Assembly (NCBI GenBank): GCA_023411225.1
Contig: JAEYPA010000023.1
Location: 1 to 22,170 of the forward strand
Direction: 5' to 3'
DNA from: Bacillota bacterium
GTDB lineage: Bacteria; Bacillota; Clostridia; Lachnospirales; Lachnospiraceae
Length of the DNA stretch: 22,170 nt
Position numbers and translations under genes: made by a program. A model generated the notes under the pieces. It saw only the letters and a program-made list of their open reading frames with translations, made no database searches and was not told the DNA's origin. The stretch's first letter is position 1. Each line of letters opens with the position of its first letter. Below are positions 12,840 through 20,824 of this stretch, piece by piece.

Positions 12840-15146
12840 ATGTGGAAAAAGAAACTTCAAACCAAAAAGCTGCAATTCTTTGTAGTTGGTGCCATACTAG
12901 CCTTTGCAACTATGATACTATCCACTTGTCTTAGTTTTAGTAGCGAGGTAAATGATTACATCAATGAAGAGTATGATGATCCCGACAATGCCAATCTATA
13001 TATTGCAGCAACGAGCGGAACCTCAGCTCTCATACGGGAGGCTGCAAAAACCCGCCAGGACATTGAGGACATTGAAACTCTGCCTGGTTATCTGCTAAAG
13101 AACTTTCCACTTTATCATGACAATGATTTAGTAACAGATTTGAGCGATAATGTCAATCTTCTTGTAATGAAGGACTATACCGCATCCTCTCTTTCCCTTA
13201 CACCGGTCAAAGGAGATAGTAAGAAAAGTGGGCCTGCCAAAGGAGAAGTGTGGATTCAAAGCCTCTTTTCAGATATCTATGACATTCCAGTGGGAGATAC
13301 TTTTAAACTCAACGATTCTACCTTTACAGCAAGTACCATTGTAAATGACATCCGTAAACCTGTATCCATGACCAATGGTTATACCATTTTTATAAATGAA
13401 GCAGATGCCCCTCTCTTCTCCTCCTTAGAAAAAATCGATTATATATTGATTTCTTCTAAGACCGCAGAGAAGACCTTATCAGACTGGCTGGATACCGTCT
13501 ATACCTCTGAGCACCGTGCCCTTGTGAAGGAAACACTTTCTGAATTAAAACTAAAGTCCTCCTTAATGACCATTTTAGTTTCGGGGCTTGGGACTTTGGC
13601 AGCCGGTTTGATGTTGATTCTGACCATCGTCATAATTCTCTTTTTTATACGTAATACGGTTCTTAATGATTTTAAGGCAATTGGTACTTACAAATCTTTG
13701 GGCTTTACATCCAAGCAGATCAAAAGTTTCTATCTAAAGGCCTATGCCTTTGTAGGAATACTTGCGATTGTAACAGGCTCCCTCCTTGGATTATCACTTT
13801 CCTATCTAATTGGAACGATAGCATTGGAATACATTGGAGATTACGGGCTAAGTGCTGTGTCTATACTCACCACTATTGCAATTATAGGCTTTACCTTCCT
13901 AATACTATTGGGAAGTGTTTACCTGGCGTTAAGACGAATTAATAAAATCACTCCAGTGGAAGCTATGCGAATGGGAATGACCAATTCCAAAGTCAAATTA
14001 AAACGTTCCCTTGTTAAGAGGGCCCATTCCTCTTTTGCCATGTCTATCAATGACATAGGGAAGCACAAGGGAAGTTCCGTCATTATGATAACGATTATTA
14101 CACTAACCTTTTATATTGCCATACTACTTACCAATATGGGCTACTCCTTTATGAGAATGGATGAACATGCATCGAAATGGGTGTCACTTCCGGATTGTGA
14201 ACTCTATGTAAATACGACAAACACTTATGCTACTGATGAATTTCAGCAATTTCTTAAGGAAAACCCTTATGTAAAAGATTATATTGTTGGACAGATTGGG
14301 GCAAATGTAAACCTAAAAAATGAAGATCAAAAGCTTAATCTTAACTATGCCACGGTGACAACTTTTGACAACTTCGATTCCACTCTCACTAATGTCACCT
14401 ACCCACAGGGACGTCCTCCAAAAAACAGCAACGAAATTGCCATAGATGATGTTACTTTGCTGGATACTGGTTACCACCTGGGAGATTATATTGAACTTAA
14501 GATAGATGGGAATAAAAAAAACTATATGATCTGTGGAATATATGATACTATGATGGCCCCTTCGGTAACCTTCCATACAGATGCCTTTAAGGAATTAGGG
14601 ATTGCACCGGAAAAATACATGAACAACGTAGTAATTATGCTTAACCACTCAGATGATGTAGAAGCCTTTAAGCAATCTGTGCTGGCTCAATATCCAAATT
14701 ACTCCTTTATCACTATGTCCGGCATGATTGAAGATATTAAGGACTCCATAATCTCCATAATGGTTCCAATTACAATCCTATTAATTGTCGTATTTTTAAC
14801 CTTTACTCTACTGAACATAGCTAATCTGATTATAACCAATAACAATAGTATGAAGCGTGACTTTGGTATCATGAAAGCATTTGGTTTCTCAACAGGATAT
14901 ATCATTAGGCGAAGCACCTTTAGAATTATACTGTTAGCCGGACTTGGTTTGATGTGCTCTTTATTGCTAAATCATTTTCTTTCTGGACCTCTGTTTTATG
15001 GCACACTGGGAGTCCCAGCTTATTGCTTTTATCCTATGGAAACACTGCTTCTATTGGCAGGAGGCTTTAGTATCATACTGTTATTAGCATTGTTACTAAG
15101 TCTTCCAATCAGAAGAATTACACCTAAAAATCTCATGGAAGAATAA
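12840..15146 (+). CDS. ABC transporter permease with two FtsX domains
   Basis: A 768-residue membrane protein with two similar halves. Each half has a membrane span, a large extracytoplasmic domain of about 190-200 residues, then three spans in an FtsX domain. Spans lie at about 11-33, 242-271, 297-325, 337-365, 412-434, 640-668, 690-712 and 730-757. The FtsX signature regions read DFKAIGTYKSLGFTSKQIKSF and, in the second half, DFGIMKAFGFSTGYIIRRS. The MacB/LolE-like form mechanically exports lipids, peptides or antibiotics using ATP. This differs from BceB-type permeases (ten spans, one large loop). ATG 12840 follows AAAGGA. The ATPase gene starts 16 bases downstream; together they form the transporter. 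Confidence 0.87.
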   Translation: MWKKKLQTKKLQFFVVGAILAFATMILSTCLSFSSEVNDYINEEYDDPDNANLYIAATSGTSALIREAAKTRQDIEDIETLPGYLLKNFPLYHDNDLVTDLSDNVNLLVMKDYTASSLSLTPVKGDSKKSGPAKGEVWIQSLFSDIYDIPVGDTFKLNDSTFTASTIVNDIRKPVSMTNGYTIFINEADAPLFSSLEKIDYILISSKTAEKTLSDWLDTVYTSEHRALVKETLSELKLKSSLMTILVSGLGTLAAGLMLILTIVIILFFIRNTVLNDFKAIGTYKSLGFTSKQIKSFYLKAYAFVGILAIVTGSLLGLSLSYLIGTIALEYIGDYGLSAVSILTTIAIIGFTFLILLGSVYLALRRINKITPVEAMRMGMTNSKVKLKRSLVKRAHSSFAMSINDIGKHKGSSVIMITIITLTFYIAILLTNMGYSFMRMDEHASKWVSLPDCELYVNTTNTYATDEFQQFLKENPYVKDYIVGQIGANVNLKNEDQKLNLNYATVTTFDNFDSTLTNVTYPQGRPPKNSNEIAIDDVTLLDTGYHLGDYIELKIDGNKKNYMICGIYDTMMAPSVTFHTDAFKELGIAPEKYMNNVVIMLNHSDDVEAFKQSVLAQYPNYSFITMSGMIEDIKDSIISIMVPITILLIVVFLTFTLLNIANLIITNNNSMKRDFGIMKAFGFSTGYIIRRSTFRIILLAGLGLMCSLLLNHFLSGPLFYGTLGVPAYCFYPMETLLLLAGGFSIILLLALLLSLPIRRITPKNLMEE

Positions 15147-15162
15147 ATAGGAGGGTTATGAT

Positions 15163-15918
15163 ATGAAACAAACCATAATAAAGACTGAACAATTGTGCAA
15201 GACATATATTGTAGGAAAACAAGGACAAAATGTTCTTAAAAATATTAATTTAGAGATTTATGATGGGGATTTTACGGTAATCATGGGAAGTAGCGGTAGT
15301 GGGAAATCCACTCTACTCTACTCCATCAGCTCCATGGATCAGCCAACTAGTGGATCTGTATCGATCTTTGGAAAGGATATATCTTCCATGAATGAAAAGC
15401 AGCTATGCTCCTTCCGTAAATCAGAGGTTTCCTTTGTCTTTCAAAGCATGAACCTTCTACAGGATCTTACCGTATTGGAGAACATCACCTACATTGGTTA
15501 CAACTCAGAGAAGAAAGAAGTGGTCAATAAAAAAGCCCTCAAGCTTCTTCATGACTTTGGATTGCTGGAAGAAAAGGATAAATATCCTAGCGAATTATCC
15601 GGTGGACAGCAACAGCGTGTTGCCATCTGTCGAGCATTGATTAGTGATTCTAGAATCATCTTTGGCGATGAACCAACTGGCGCTCTCAATTCATCTGCCG
15701 GAAAGCAGGTATTAGACGCCTTAACTGACCTGAATGAACAAGGGCAGTCCATTGTCATGGTTACTCATGATTTAAAGGCGGCTACCCGAGCCACCAGACT
15801 TCTCTATATCTCTGATGGCAGAATCGGTGCCGAATTAAACTTAAGTTCCTATACACCGGAAGCAGAAAGTGAACGAAAAACAATCATCTATGATTTTCTG
15901 AAAAAACAGGGCTGGTAA
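15163..15918 (+). CDS. ABC transporter ATP-binding protein (MacB/LolD type)
   Basis: A 251-residue ATPase with all the motifs: Walker A GSSGSGKST (about 42-50), Q-loop FVFQSMNL, signature LSGGQQQRVAICRAL, Walker B IIFGDEPTGAL and H-loop MVTHD. The best relatives are the LolD/MacB/FtsE-type ATPases that partner FtsX permeases, which fits the gene immediately upstream. GGAGGG precedes the ATG at 15163. The stop at 15916-15918 is only 3 bases from the stop of the convergent kinase gene, with no terminator between. Confidence 0.95.
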   Translation: MKQTIIKTEQLCKTYIVGKQGQNVLKNINLEIYDGDFTVIMGSSGSGKSTLLYSISSMDQPTSGSVSIFGKDISSMNEKQLCSFRKSEVSFVFQSMNLLQDLTVLENITYIGYNSEKKEVVNKKALKLLHDFGLLEEKDKYPSELSGGQQQRVAICRALISDSRIIFGDEPTGALNSSAGKQVLDALTDLNEQGQSIVMVTHDLKAATRATRLLYISDGRIGAELNLSSYTPEAESERKTIIYDFLKKQGW

Positions 15919-15921
15919 GAT

Positions 15922-17268
15922 TCAGACAGGAAGGGTAAACATAACTTCTGTCCACTCTCCCAAGATACTGTCGCACTCAATCTGACCACCGTGATGTTCA
16001 ATAATAAAGCGAGAAATACTAAGTCCCAAGCCAGAGCCAGCCACGTTAAGGGTTCTGGCTTTTTCTCCGCGGTAGAACTCCTGGAATACGAAAGGCAAAG
16101 CCGTAGCCTCTATTCCTACGCCAGTGTCCTTGACAGAAACATAAAGTATAGCTTCCTTTAGCTGGAATTTGACTTCGACTCGATCTCCCGGATTCGTAAA
16201 CTTCATGGCATTGCCAAATAGATTCTGCATAACCTGTTTCATTCTTTTTCCATCAATGGTAAGAAGTACTTCCGGTATATCACTGCAGGTAAGTTGTCTA
16301 TTATTCTTTCTAAAGTCTGTCTCTGCTTCCTTAATGATGTCCGCAAAGAAGGCTTTAGAATAGATCTCTTTCTTATCAATACTAAACTCATTTAACTGAG
16401 CCTTCGAATGTTCCAGAATATCATCAATCAGGCCATTTAGCATCTGTATCTTCTTCAAAACGATGCCTGTATACTCATGTACATGTTCACCTTTTATTAT
16501 TCCGCTATAAATTCCCTCTATATAACCGGATATGGTGGCAATTGGTGTCTTTAAATCATGAGAAATATAGGCCATCAATAATTTTTCTTTCTCTTTAAGT
16601 TTCTTCTCATTTTCCTTAGAAAATGACAACTCTGACCTTAATGCCTCAAAATCATGGCAAAGCTGCCCTATTTCTCCGTCATAATCATAATGTAAACGTT
16701 CCTCTAGGATACCTGCCTGAATAGAGTTGGTTACTTTGTGTAACTCCTTGATTGGAGCGATAATATCCCTCTGTACGATTTTAAATATCATTCCTGCACA
16801 CAGCAAAAGTAAAAGGAATAGGATACCTGCTCCTATGTAATACCAACCACTGACTCCCTTATCCCCCAGCACACTTTTTGGAACAGTCACATAAAGTAAG
16901 CCCTGCTGCCTGCCATTTGCAAGGAAAGGTGTCACATAGGTCATCTCTTTTGTGGAGCTTTTTCCCTGATCCCGTCCATTTAATGTCTCAAGGGCTACTT
17001 TATTCCCAACTATTCTGGCTGAATCATTGCTTTTTGTAATAACCCCATCTAAATCATATACCGTATAGGTATAGTCCTCAAGTTCAGAGAAATCCTTCAA
17101 ATAAGTCCTCTGAACAGCATGATTCAAAAGCACCTTAAGTTGACCGTAAGATGCTTCCTCACCTGAACTTCTACCTACATAGGAGCCCAGTCCAAATAAT
17201 ATGATAAAGCAAAGGATACACCCTATCAGACAGCATAGTATCTGCCGTTTTATTGTTAGCTTTCCCAC
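15922..17268 (-). CDS. Sensor histidine kinase
   Basis: A 448-residue membrane kinase. Span 1 is at about 8-30, an extracytoplasmic sensor of about 110 residues follows, span 2 lies at about 143-166, then a HAMP linker (about 167-220), the HisKA box with phospho-acceptor H237 (YISHDLKTPIATISGYIE), and the ATPase domain. That domain has the N box (N353), DTGVGI (381-386) and GSGLGL (411-416). The start is GTG 17268, inside the regulator's last codons (13-base overlap), so translation is coupled. It pairs with the OmpR-type regulator upstream. The convergent ABC transporter next door is the probable target, by analogy with antibiotic-peptide sensing modules of Firmicutes. Confidence 0.94.
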   Translation of the reverse strand: MGKLTIKRQILCCLIGCILCFIILFGLGSYVGRSSGEEASYGQLKVLLNHAVQRTYLKDFSELEDYTYTVYDLDGVITKSNDSARIVGNKVALETLNGRDQGKSSTKEMTYVTPFLANGRQQGLLYVTVPKSVLGDKGVSGWYYIGAGILFLLLLLCAGMIFKIVQRDIIAPIKELHKVTNSIQAGILEERLHYDYDGEIGQLCHDFEALRSELSFSKENEKKLKEKEKLLMAYISHDLKTPIATISGYIEGIYSGIIKGEHVHEYTGIVLKKIQMLNGLIDDILEHSKAQLNEFSIDKKEIYSKAFFADIIKEAETDFRKNNRQLTCSDIPEVLLTIDGKRMKQVMQNLFGNAMKFTNPGDRVEVKFQLKEAILYVSVKDTGVGIEATALPFVFQEFYRGEKARTLNVAGSGLGLSISRFIIEHHGGQIECDSILGEWTEVMFTLPV

Positions 17269-17948
17269 TTGTAACCCACTCCCCAGACTGTCTTTATGTA
17301 CTGAATCTTCTCTTTTGCCAGCTTCTCTCGAACTCTTCCAATATAGACGGCTATGGTATTGTCATCTACATACTCTGAGCTTCCCCATAATTGATCTAAA
17401 AGCTGATGTTTCGAAAAAACCTGAGCCGGATGATCTGACAAAAAGTCTAACAGTTGAAATTCTTTTGGCGACAACTCTACGGATTTACCATTTACAGTTA
17501 CTTCATAGGATGTAGTGTCTATTACCAAAGCTCCAAATTCTTTTTTTCTCCTGCTATTATCGTGTTCAGATCCAGATAATACTGTCACTCTACGTATATG
17601 GGACTTGACCCTTGCTACTAACTCAACCTGGGAAAATGGCTTTGTCAAATAATCATCTGCACCCATGCCTAAAGCCAATACCTTATCGGTATCTGTATTC
17701 TTAGCCGAAATGATAATAATAGGGATATTATCTGTTTCTCGGATTCGCTTGCAGATGCTAATCCCATCTATCCCCGGAAGCATGATATCCAAGATAACTA
17801 GTTGTGGCGTTTCTTTCTCTAAGGACTCCAGTCCTTCTCTTCCTGAAAAGGCTTGCTCTACCTGAAACCCTTCATTACTTAAAAACACATTCATTACATT
17901 AGATAGTTCCTGATCATCTTCAATCACTAGAATCTTGCCTTGATTCAT
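17256..17948 (-). CDS. OmpR/PhoB-family response regulator
   Basis: A 230-residue regulator. The receiver domain has the acidic pair D11/D12, phosphorylation site D54 (LVILDIMLPG), S81 and K103 (LTKPF). The winged-helix DNA-binding domain (about 135-228) carries LSPKEFQLLDFL and the YIGRVREKL recognition helix, ending VWGVGYKWES. ATG 17948 follows GGAGGACATTGC. It is the first gene of an operon with the kinase. Likely targets are its own promoter or the ABC genes at 12840-15918. Confidence 0.95.
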   Translation of the reverse strand: MNQGKILVIEDDQELSNVMNVFLSNEGFQVEQAFSGREGLESLEKETPQLVILDIMLPGIDGISICKRIRETDNIPIIIISAKNTDTDKVLALGMGADDYLTKPFSQVELVARVKSHIRRVTVLSGSEHDNSRRKKEFGALVIDTTSYEVTVNGKSVELSPKEFQLLDFLSDHPAQVFSKHQLLDQLWGSSEYVDDNTIAVYIGRVREKLAKEKIQYIKTVWGVGYKWES

Positions 17949-17995
17949 GCAATGTCCTCCGTTCTCCTTGTTAATAACACCATAAACTTAAATAA

Positions 17996-18024
17996 ATCAT
18001 AACATTCCGGGAAATGAAGGGCAA
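17996..18024 (-). promoter_or_regulatory. Promoter of the response regulator/kinase operon
   Basis: On the minus strand TTGCCC (18024-18019) and TATGAT (18001-17996) are 17 bases apart. A TG one base before the -10 gives an extended element. It lies about 48 bases before the regulator's start. Confidence 0.65.
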
Positions 18025-18067
18025 GAACTAATCCTATCTACTATCATATCTATATCGTAACCCTCTT

Positions 18068-18120
18068 CTTTTTCATTGTTTACTTTGTTGTGGTTGTAGC
18101 AATGAAAAAGCAATGAAAAA
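18068..18120. repeat. Inverted and tandem CAATGAAAAA repeats
   Basis: CAATGAAAAAG at 18100-18110 is followed directly by CAATGAAAAA at 18111-18120 (an 11-base period). The first copy also forms a perfect inverted pair with 18068-18078 across 21 bases. They lie between the two divergent promoters of the regulator operon and the phosphate operon. This could be an operator or a hairpin; no known box matches. Confidence 0.5.
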
Positions 18121-18183
18121 AGCCAAACGTAGATGTACTCGTTTTACACAAAATAATAATTACTGTAATTTATAAACTAATAA

Positions 18184-18212
18184 TTGTATTTTATGGTAAA
18201 TCGATGTAAAAT
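18184..18212 (+). promoter_or_regulatory. Candidate promoter of the phosphate operon
   Basis: TTGTAT (18184-18189) and TAAAAT (18207-18212) have a 17-base spacer, about 47 bases before the start of the PhoU-like gene. Confidence 0.45.
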
Positions 18213-18258
18213 ATGAAATGCTTGTACAAATTATTGATTGCAAGAAAGGGACGACAAA

Positions 18259-18882
18259 ATGCTATTAAAAAAGAAAAAGAAAGATAACTTATTTTTGATG
18301 CTTTTAGAAACCTCGGAAAATTTAAATGATAGCGCCCAATACTTCGCTGACTTTAAAATAAAAGAAGAAAAGCATCTTGATGAATTTCAAAGGACCATGA
18401 AGGATTATGAACACAAGGGAGATGACTTAGTTTCTAATATTATTCAAGAATTAAACAACTCCTTTATTACTCCAATTGAACGCGAGGATGCATTAGCATT
18501 GGCAACTAATATGGATCGCATTTTAGATGAGCTAGAAGAATGTGCAGCCCACTTCCATATGTTTAATATTTATCATATAGATGATTATATGAAGCAGTTT
18601 AGTGAAATATTAAAGAATTGTGTCGGAGAAATTGAAGATGCTGTCAAATTAATCTGCCAAAAGAAGCTGACTGAAATCAGACAACATACTATAAAAGTAA
18701 AAGAATATGAACACGACTGTGACATTCTTGAAAAAAAAGCTATCATGGATCTTTTTAAGAACCAAAAAGATGTTATAACACTTATACAATACAAAGAAAT
18801 TTATGAATCTTTCGAAAGTGCAGCAGACATGTGCCAAAAAGTTGCTAAAGTACTTGATACTGTTGTAATGAAGAATGCCTAA
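18259..18882 (+). CDS. PhoU-like protein (DUF47 family), Pit partner
   Basis: A 207-residue, almost wholly helical protein of the DUF47/PhoU-divergent family, which usually sits beside and modulates a Pit phosphate permease. Two similar helical halves each carry acidic metal-type motifs (YEHKGDDLVSNII near 50; YEHDCDILEKKA near 150). The start is ATG 18259, with AAAGGGAC 6 bases upstream. The in-frame TTG at 18238 lies before that site and is not used here. The permease starts 11 bases after this stop, so the two form an operon. Confidence 0.9.
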   Translation: MLLKKKKKDNLFLMLLETSENLNDSAQYFADFKIKEEKHLDEFQRTMKDYEHKGDDLVSNIIQELNNSFITPIEREDALALATNMDRILDELEECAAHFHMFNIYHIDDYMKQFSEILKNCVGEIEDAVKLICQKKLTEIRQHTIKVKEYEHDCDILEKKAIMDLFKNQKDVITLIQYKEIYESFESAADMCQKVAKVLDTVVMKNA

Positions 18883-18893
18883 GGAGTAATCAT

Positions 18894-19892
18894 ATGACTA
18901 CATCAATACTTATTCTTTGCTTAACTGTTGTCTTTGCTCTTGGATTTGACTTTATCAATGGTTTTCATGATACTGCAAATGCCATCGCTACAGCAGTTTC
19001 TACAAAAGCACTTAAGCCAAAGACTGCTATTCTTATAGCTTCTGGAATGAATTTCCTTGGAGCGATTTTATTTTCCGGTGTTGCTAATACAATTGCCAAA
19101 GATATCGTAAATATAAACAGCTTAACCCACGGATCCCTTGTGGTTATGACAGCCCTAATTTCTGCAATTGCGTGGAACCTTATTACCTGGTACTTTGGTA
19201 TTCCTAGTAGTTCCTCTCATGCATTGATTGGTTCTCTTGCGGGAGCAGCTTTAGCAGAAGCAGGAACTTCCTCTATCAATATTAACGGGTTTATTAATAT
19301 TATAAAAGCGCTAATCTGTTCTCCATTAATCGCTTTTGTAGTTGGATACATAGTATTTACTATTATGAAGATAGTTTTTATGAATGCAAATCTATTTAGA
19401 ACAAATACAGGATTCCGAAGAGTGCAAGTTGTCACTGCCGCCATACAGGCCTTTTCTCACGGAACTAATGATGCGCAAAAATCCATGGGTATCATCACCA
19501 TGGCCTTAATTAGCAACAATCTCATCGAGCCAGGACATATCCCTCTATGGGTTCAACTCGCTTGTGCTACTGCTATTTCTCTCGGTACATCAGTAGGGGG
19601 ATGGCGTATTATCAAAACCGTTGGAACGCAGATTATGAAGATAAAGCCTGTAAATGGTGTTGCTGCAGATTTATCTTCAGCTATAGTTATTTTTGTTGCA
19701 ACGCACTTTGGATTACCTGTTAGTACGACTCATGTTATTTCCTCTTCTATTATGGGTGTGGGAACTGCTTACCGGCCAAGAGCAGTAAAATGGAACACTG
19801 CCAAGAGAATGGTTACCACATGGTTTATCACACTTCCAATCTCTGGACTCTTAGGATTTTGTATATTTAGCTTATGTAAGTTATTTCTATAA
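18894..19892 (+). CDS. pit: Low-affinity inorganic phosphate transporter, Pit family
   Basis: A 332-residue integral membrane protein with about ten spans. It has both family signatures, one in each inverted half: GFDFINGFHDTANAIATAV (about 17-35) and AFSHGTNDAQKSMGII (about 184-199). It imports phosphate, usually as a metal-phosphate complex, with protons or sodium. AAGGAGTAATCAT precedes the ATG. The PhoU-like gene directly upstream supports the assignment. No clear terminator follows the stop; a possible multi-branched structure starts near 19893. Confidence 0.95.
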   Translation: MTTSILILCLTVVFALGFDFINGFHDTANAIATAVSTKALKPKTAILIASGMNFLGAILFSGVANTIAKDIVNINSLTHGSLVVMTALISAIAWNLITWYFGIPSSSSHALIGSLAGAALAEAGTSSININGFINIIKALICSPLIAFVVGYIVFTIMKIVFMNANLFRTNTGFRRVQVVTAAIQAFSHGTNDAQKSMGIITMALISNNLIEPGHIPLWVQLACATAISLGTSVGGWRIIKTVGTQIMKIKPVNGVAADLSSAIVIFVATHFGLPVSTTHVISSSIMGVGTAYRPRAVKWNTAKRMVTTWFITLPISGLLGFCIFSLCKLFL

Positions 19893-19904
19893 AGACATTA
19901 CGAA

Positions 19905-20074
19905 ATTGCTTCTGCTGTAGCGCGGTATTTGTCTGAAAATAGATGTCGCCTTATTTAATAGAGTGCACTCACTGATTACGTGATGATAGTCGACAGGGGG
20001 GCGAACATAAGGTTGGACTCTAATAAGGCTATGAAAGGAGCATCTATATAGTCTAACTTTATGTCCGCAACCCC
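19905..20074. ncRNA. Candidate structured RNA or element end with a long hairpin
   Basis: The arms 20001-20019 and 20050-20068 pair over 19 positions with two G-U pairs and one A-C mismatch. Beyond a small bulge, GGGG (19996-19999) pairs with CCCC (20071-20074). The 30-base loop contains AATAAGGC (20022-20029), the exact complement of GCCTTATT at 19948-19955, so a pseudoknot or alternative pairing is possible. TCAC/GTGA near 19970 adds a small stem. The G-U pairs favour rightward-transcribed RNA, but the sequence could also be the inverted repeat of a lost mobile element. No known RNA family is recognised and no coding frame is seen. Confidence 0.45.
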
Positions 20075-20117
20075 ACCTCAGCTCTTAATTTATAGGGATT
20101 GACGAACATTTTTTACT

Positions 20118-20180
20118 AAGCGCGAGACGGGATTCGAACCCATCTCCTAGAACCCGCAACCCCGCATAGAAAGGAGATCC
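20118..20180 (-). pseudogene. tRNA-Gly-like relic, possible attachment site
   Basis: Bases 20118-20141 match 23 of 24 bases of the 3' part of tRNA-Gly (6434-6457): acceptor stem, T arm and one flanking base pair. The following 40 bases contain more tRNA-like pieces in wrong order (GAACCCGC, then AAGGAGAT). No complete cloverleaf can be drawn. Such 3' tRNA copies typically mark the end of an element integrated at a tRNA gene. Similar acceptor stems occur in tRNA-Leu, so the donor tRNA is uncertain. Confidence 0.6.
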
Positions 20181-20200
20181 GGGGACCGTATTTGTGATTT

Positions 20201-20220
20201 TGACAACAGAAATGACAACA
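20201..20220. repeat. Paired TGACAACA direct repeats
   Basis: Two exact TGACAACA copies at 20201-20208 and 20213-20220 (12-base period) lie 20 bases beyond the tRNA relic. Short direct repeats beside a tRNA-derived core resemble integrase arm-binding sites. No integrase gene is present in the window. Confidence 0.4.
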
Positions 20221-20298
20221 CTTTTTAAAGTTAATCACCCATATACTCAAAATATAAGCACAGCCTTATACCTTTACAAATGTAATTTGAAATACAAT

Positions 20299-20683
20299 TT
20301 ATTTTTCACTAGATAAATAATAATGTATATAGTCGTATACATCATATAATGAATTGAAAACCTCGTCCATATTATTTGAATTTTTCTTGGCATTACAATT
20401 TATATAACTTTCTCTTATAGCAGGGCAGAAATAACTACTATAAAAAGTACCTGGAGCCATTTCATTTCTTTCTAAACTAATATAATGAAATATATCCTTT
20501 AGCTGCTCTTTTAATTGAGCATACTCTTGTTTTACATTTTGCACAATATATCGAGTATCCTCTGAGGTTGTACCATTCTTATATTGGCTAATAATATTCA
20601 TCAACTCGTTTGCCTTATAAGAATTTCTTCATTAGTATAAGTAATTCATTATCACTCATATTTCTATACTCTACTTTTGTCAT
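20299..20683 (-). pseudogene. Unrecognised small helical protein, frameshifted near its start
   Basis: ATG 20683, preceded by GGGGGAGAAC, opens a 22-codon frame (MTKVEYRNMSDNELLILMKKF) that stops at 20615. Removing one A in ATGAAGAAATT (about 20624-20632) joins it to RNSYKANELMNIISQYKNG and on to the stop at 20299, giving one 127-residue protein. Without this, the downstream frame has only a TTG at 20604 with no ribosome site. The protein is mostly helical, acidic and lysine-rich, with TRYIVQNVKQEYAQLKEQL suggesting a coiled coil. No family is recognised. It lies upstream on the same strand as nothing else in the window; the next gene (20825-21577) precedes it by about 140 bases. Confidence 0.6.
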
Positions 20684-20824
20684 GTTCTCCCCCTATATCC
20701 TTAATTATATCTTCTTAATGTCACAAAACGCTTTATCACATCTTATTGCTGATATTTATTAGATTATGGAGCAGTATATATGTATCTTTGCTTAATAATT
20801 ACTTCATGAGATAATGTTATTACT

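Noticed and set aside
12840..15918. BceAB-type bacitracin transporter
   Set aside because: The permease has two halves, each with its own extracytoplasmic domain, unlike BceB with ten spans and one large loop.
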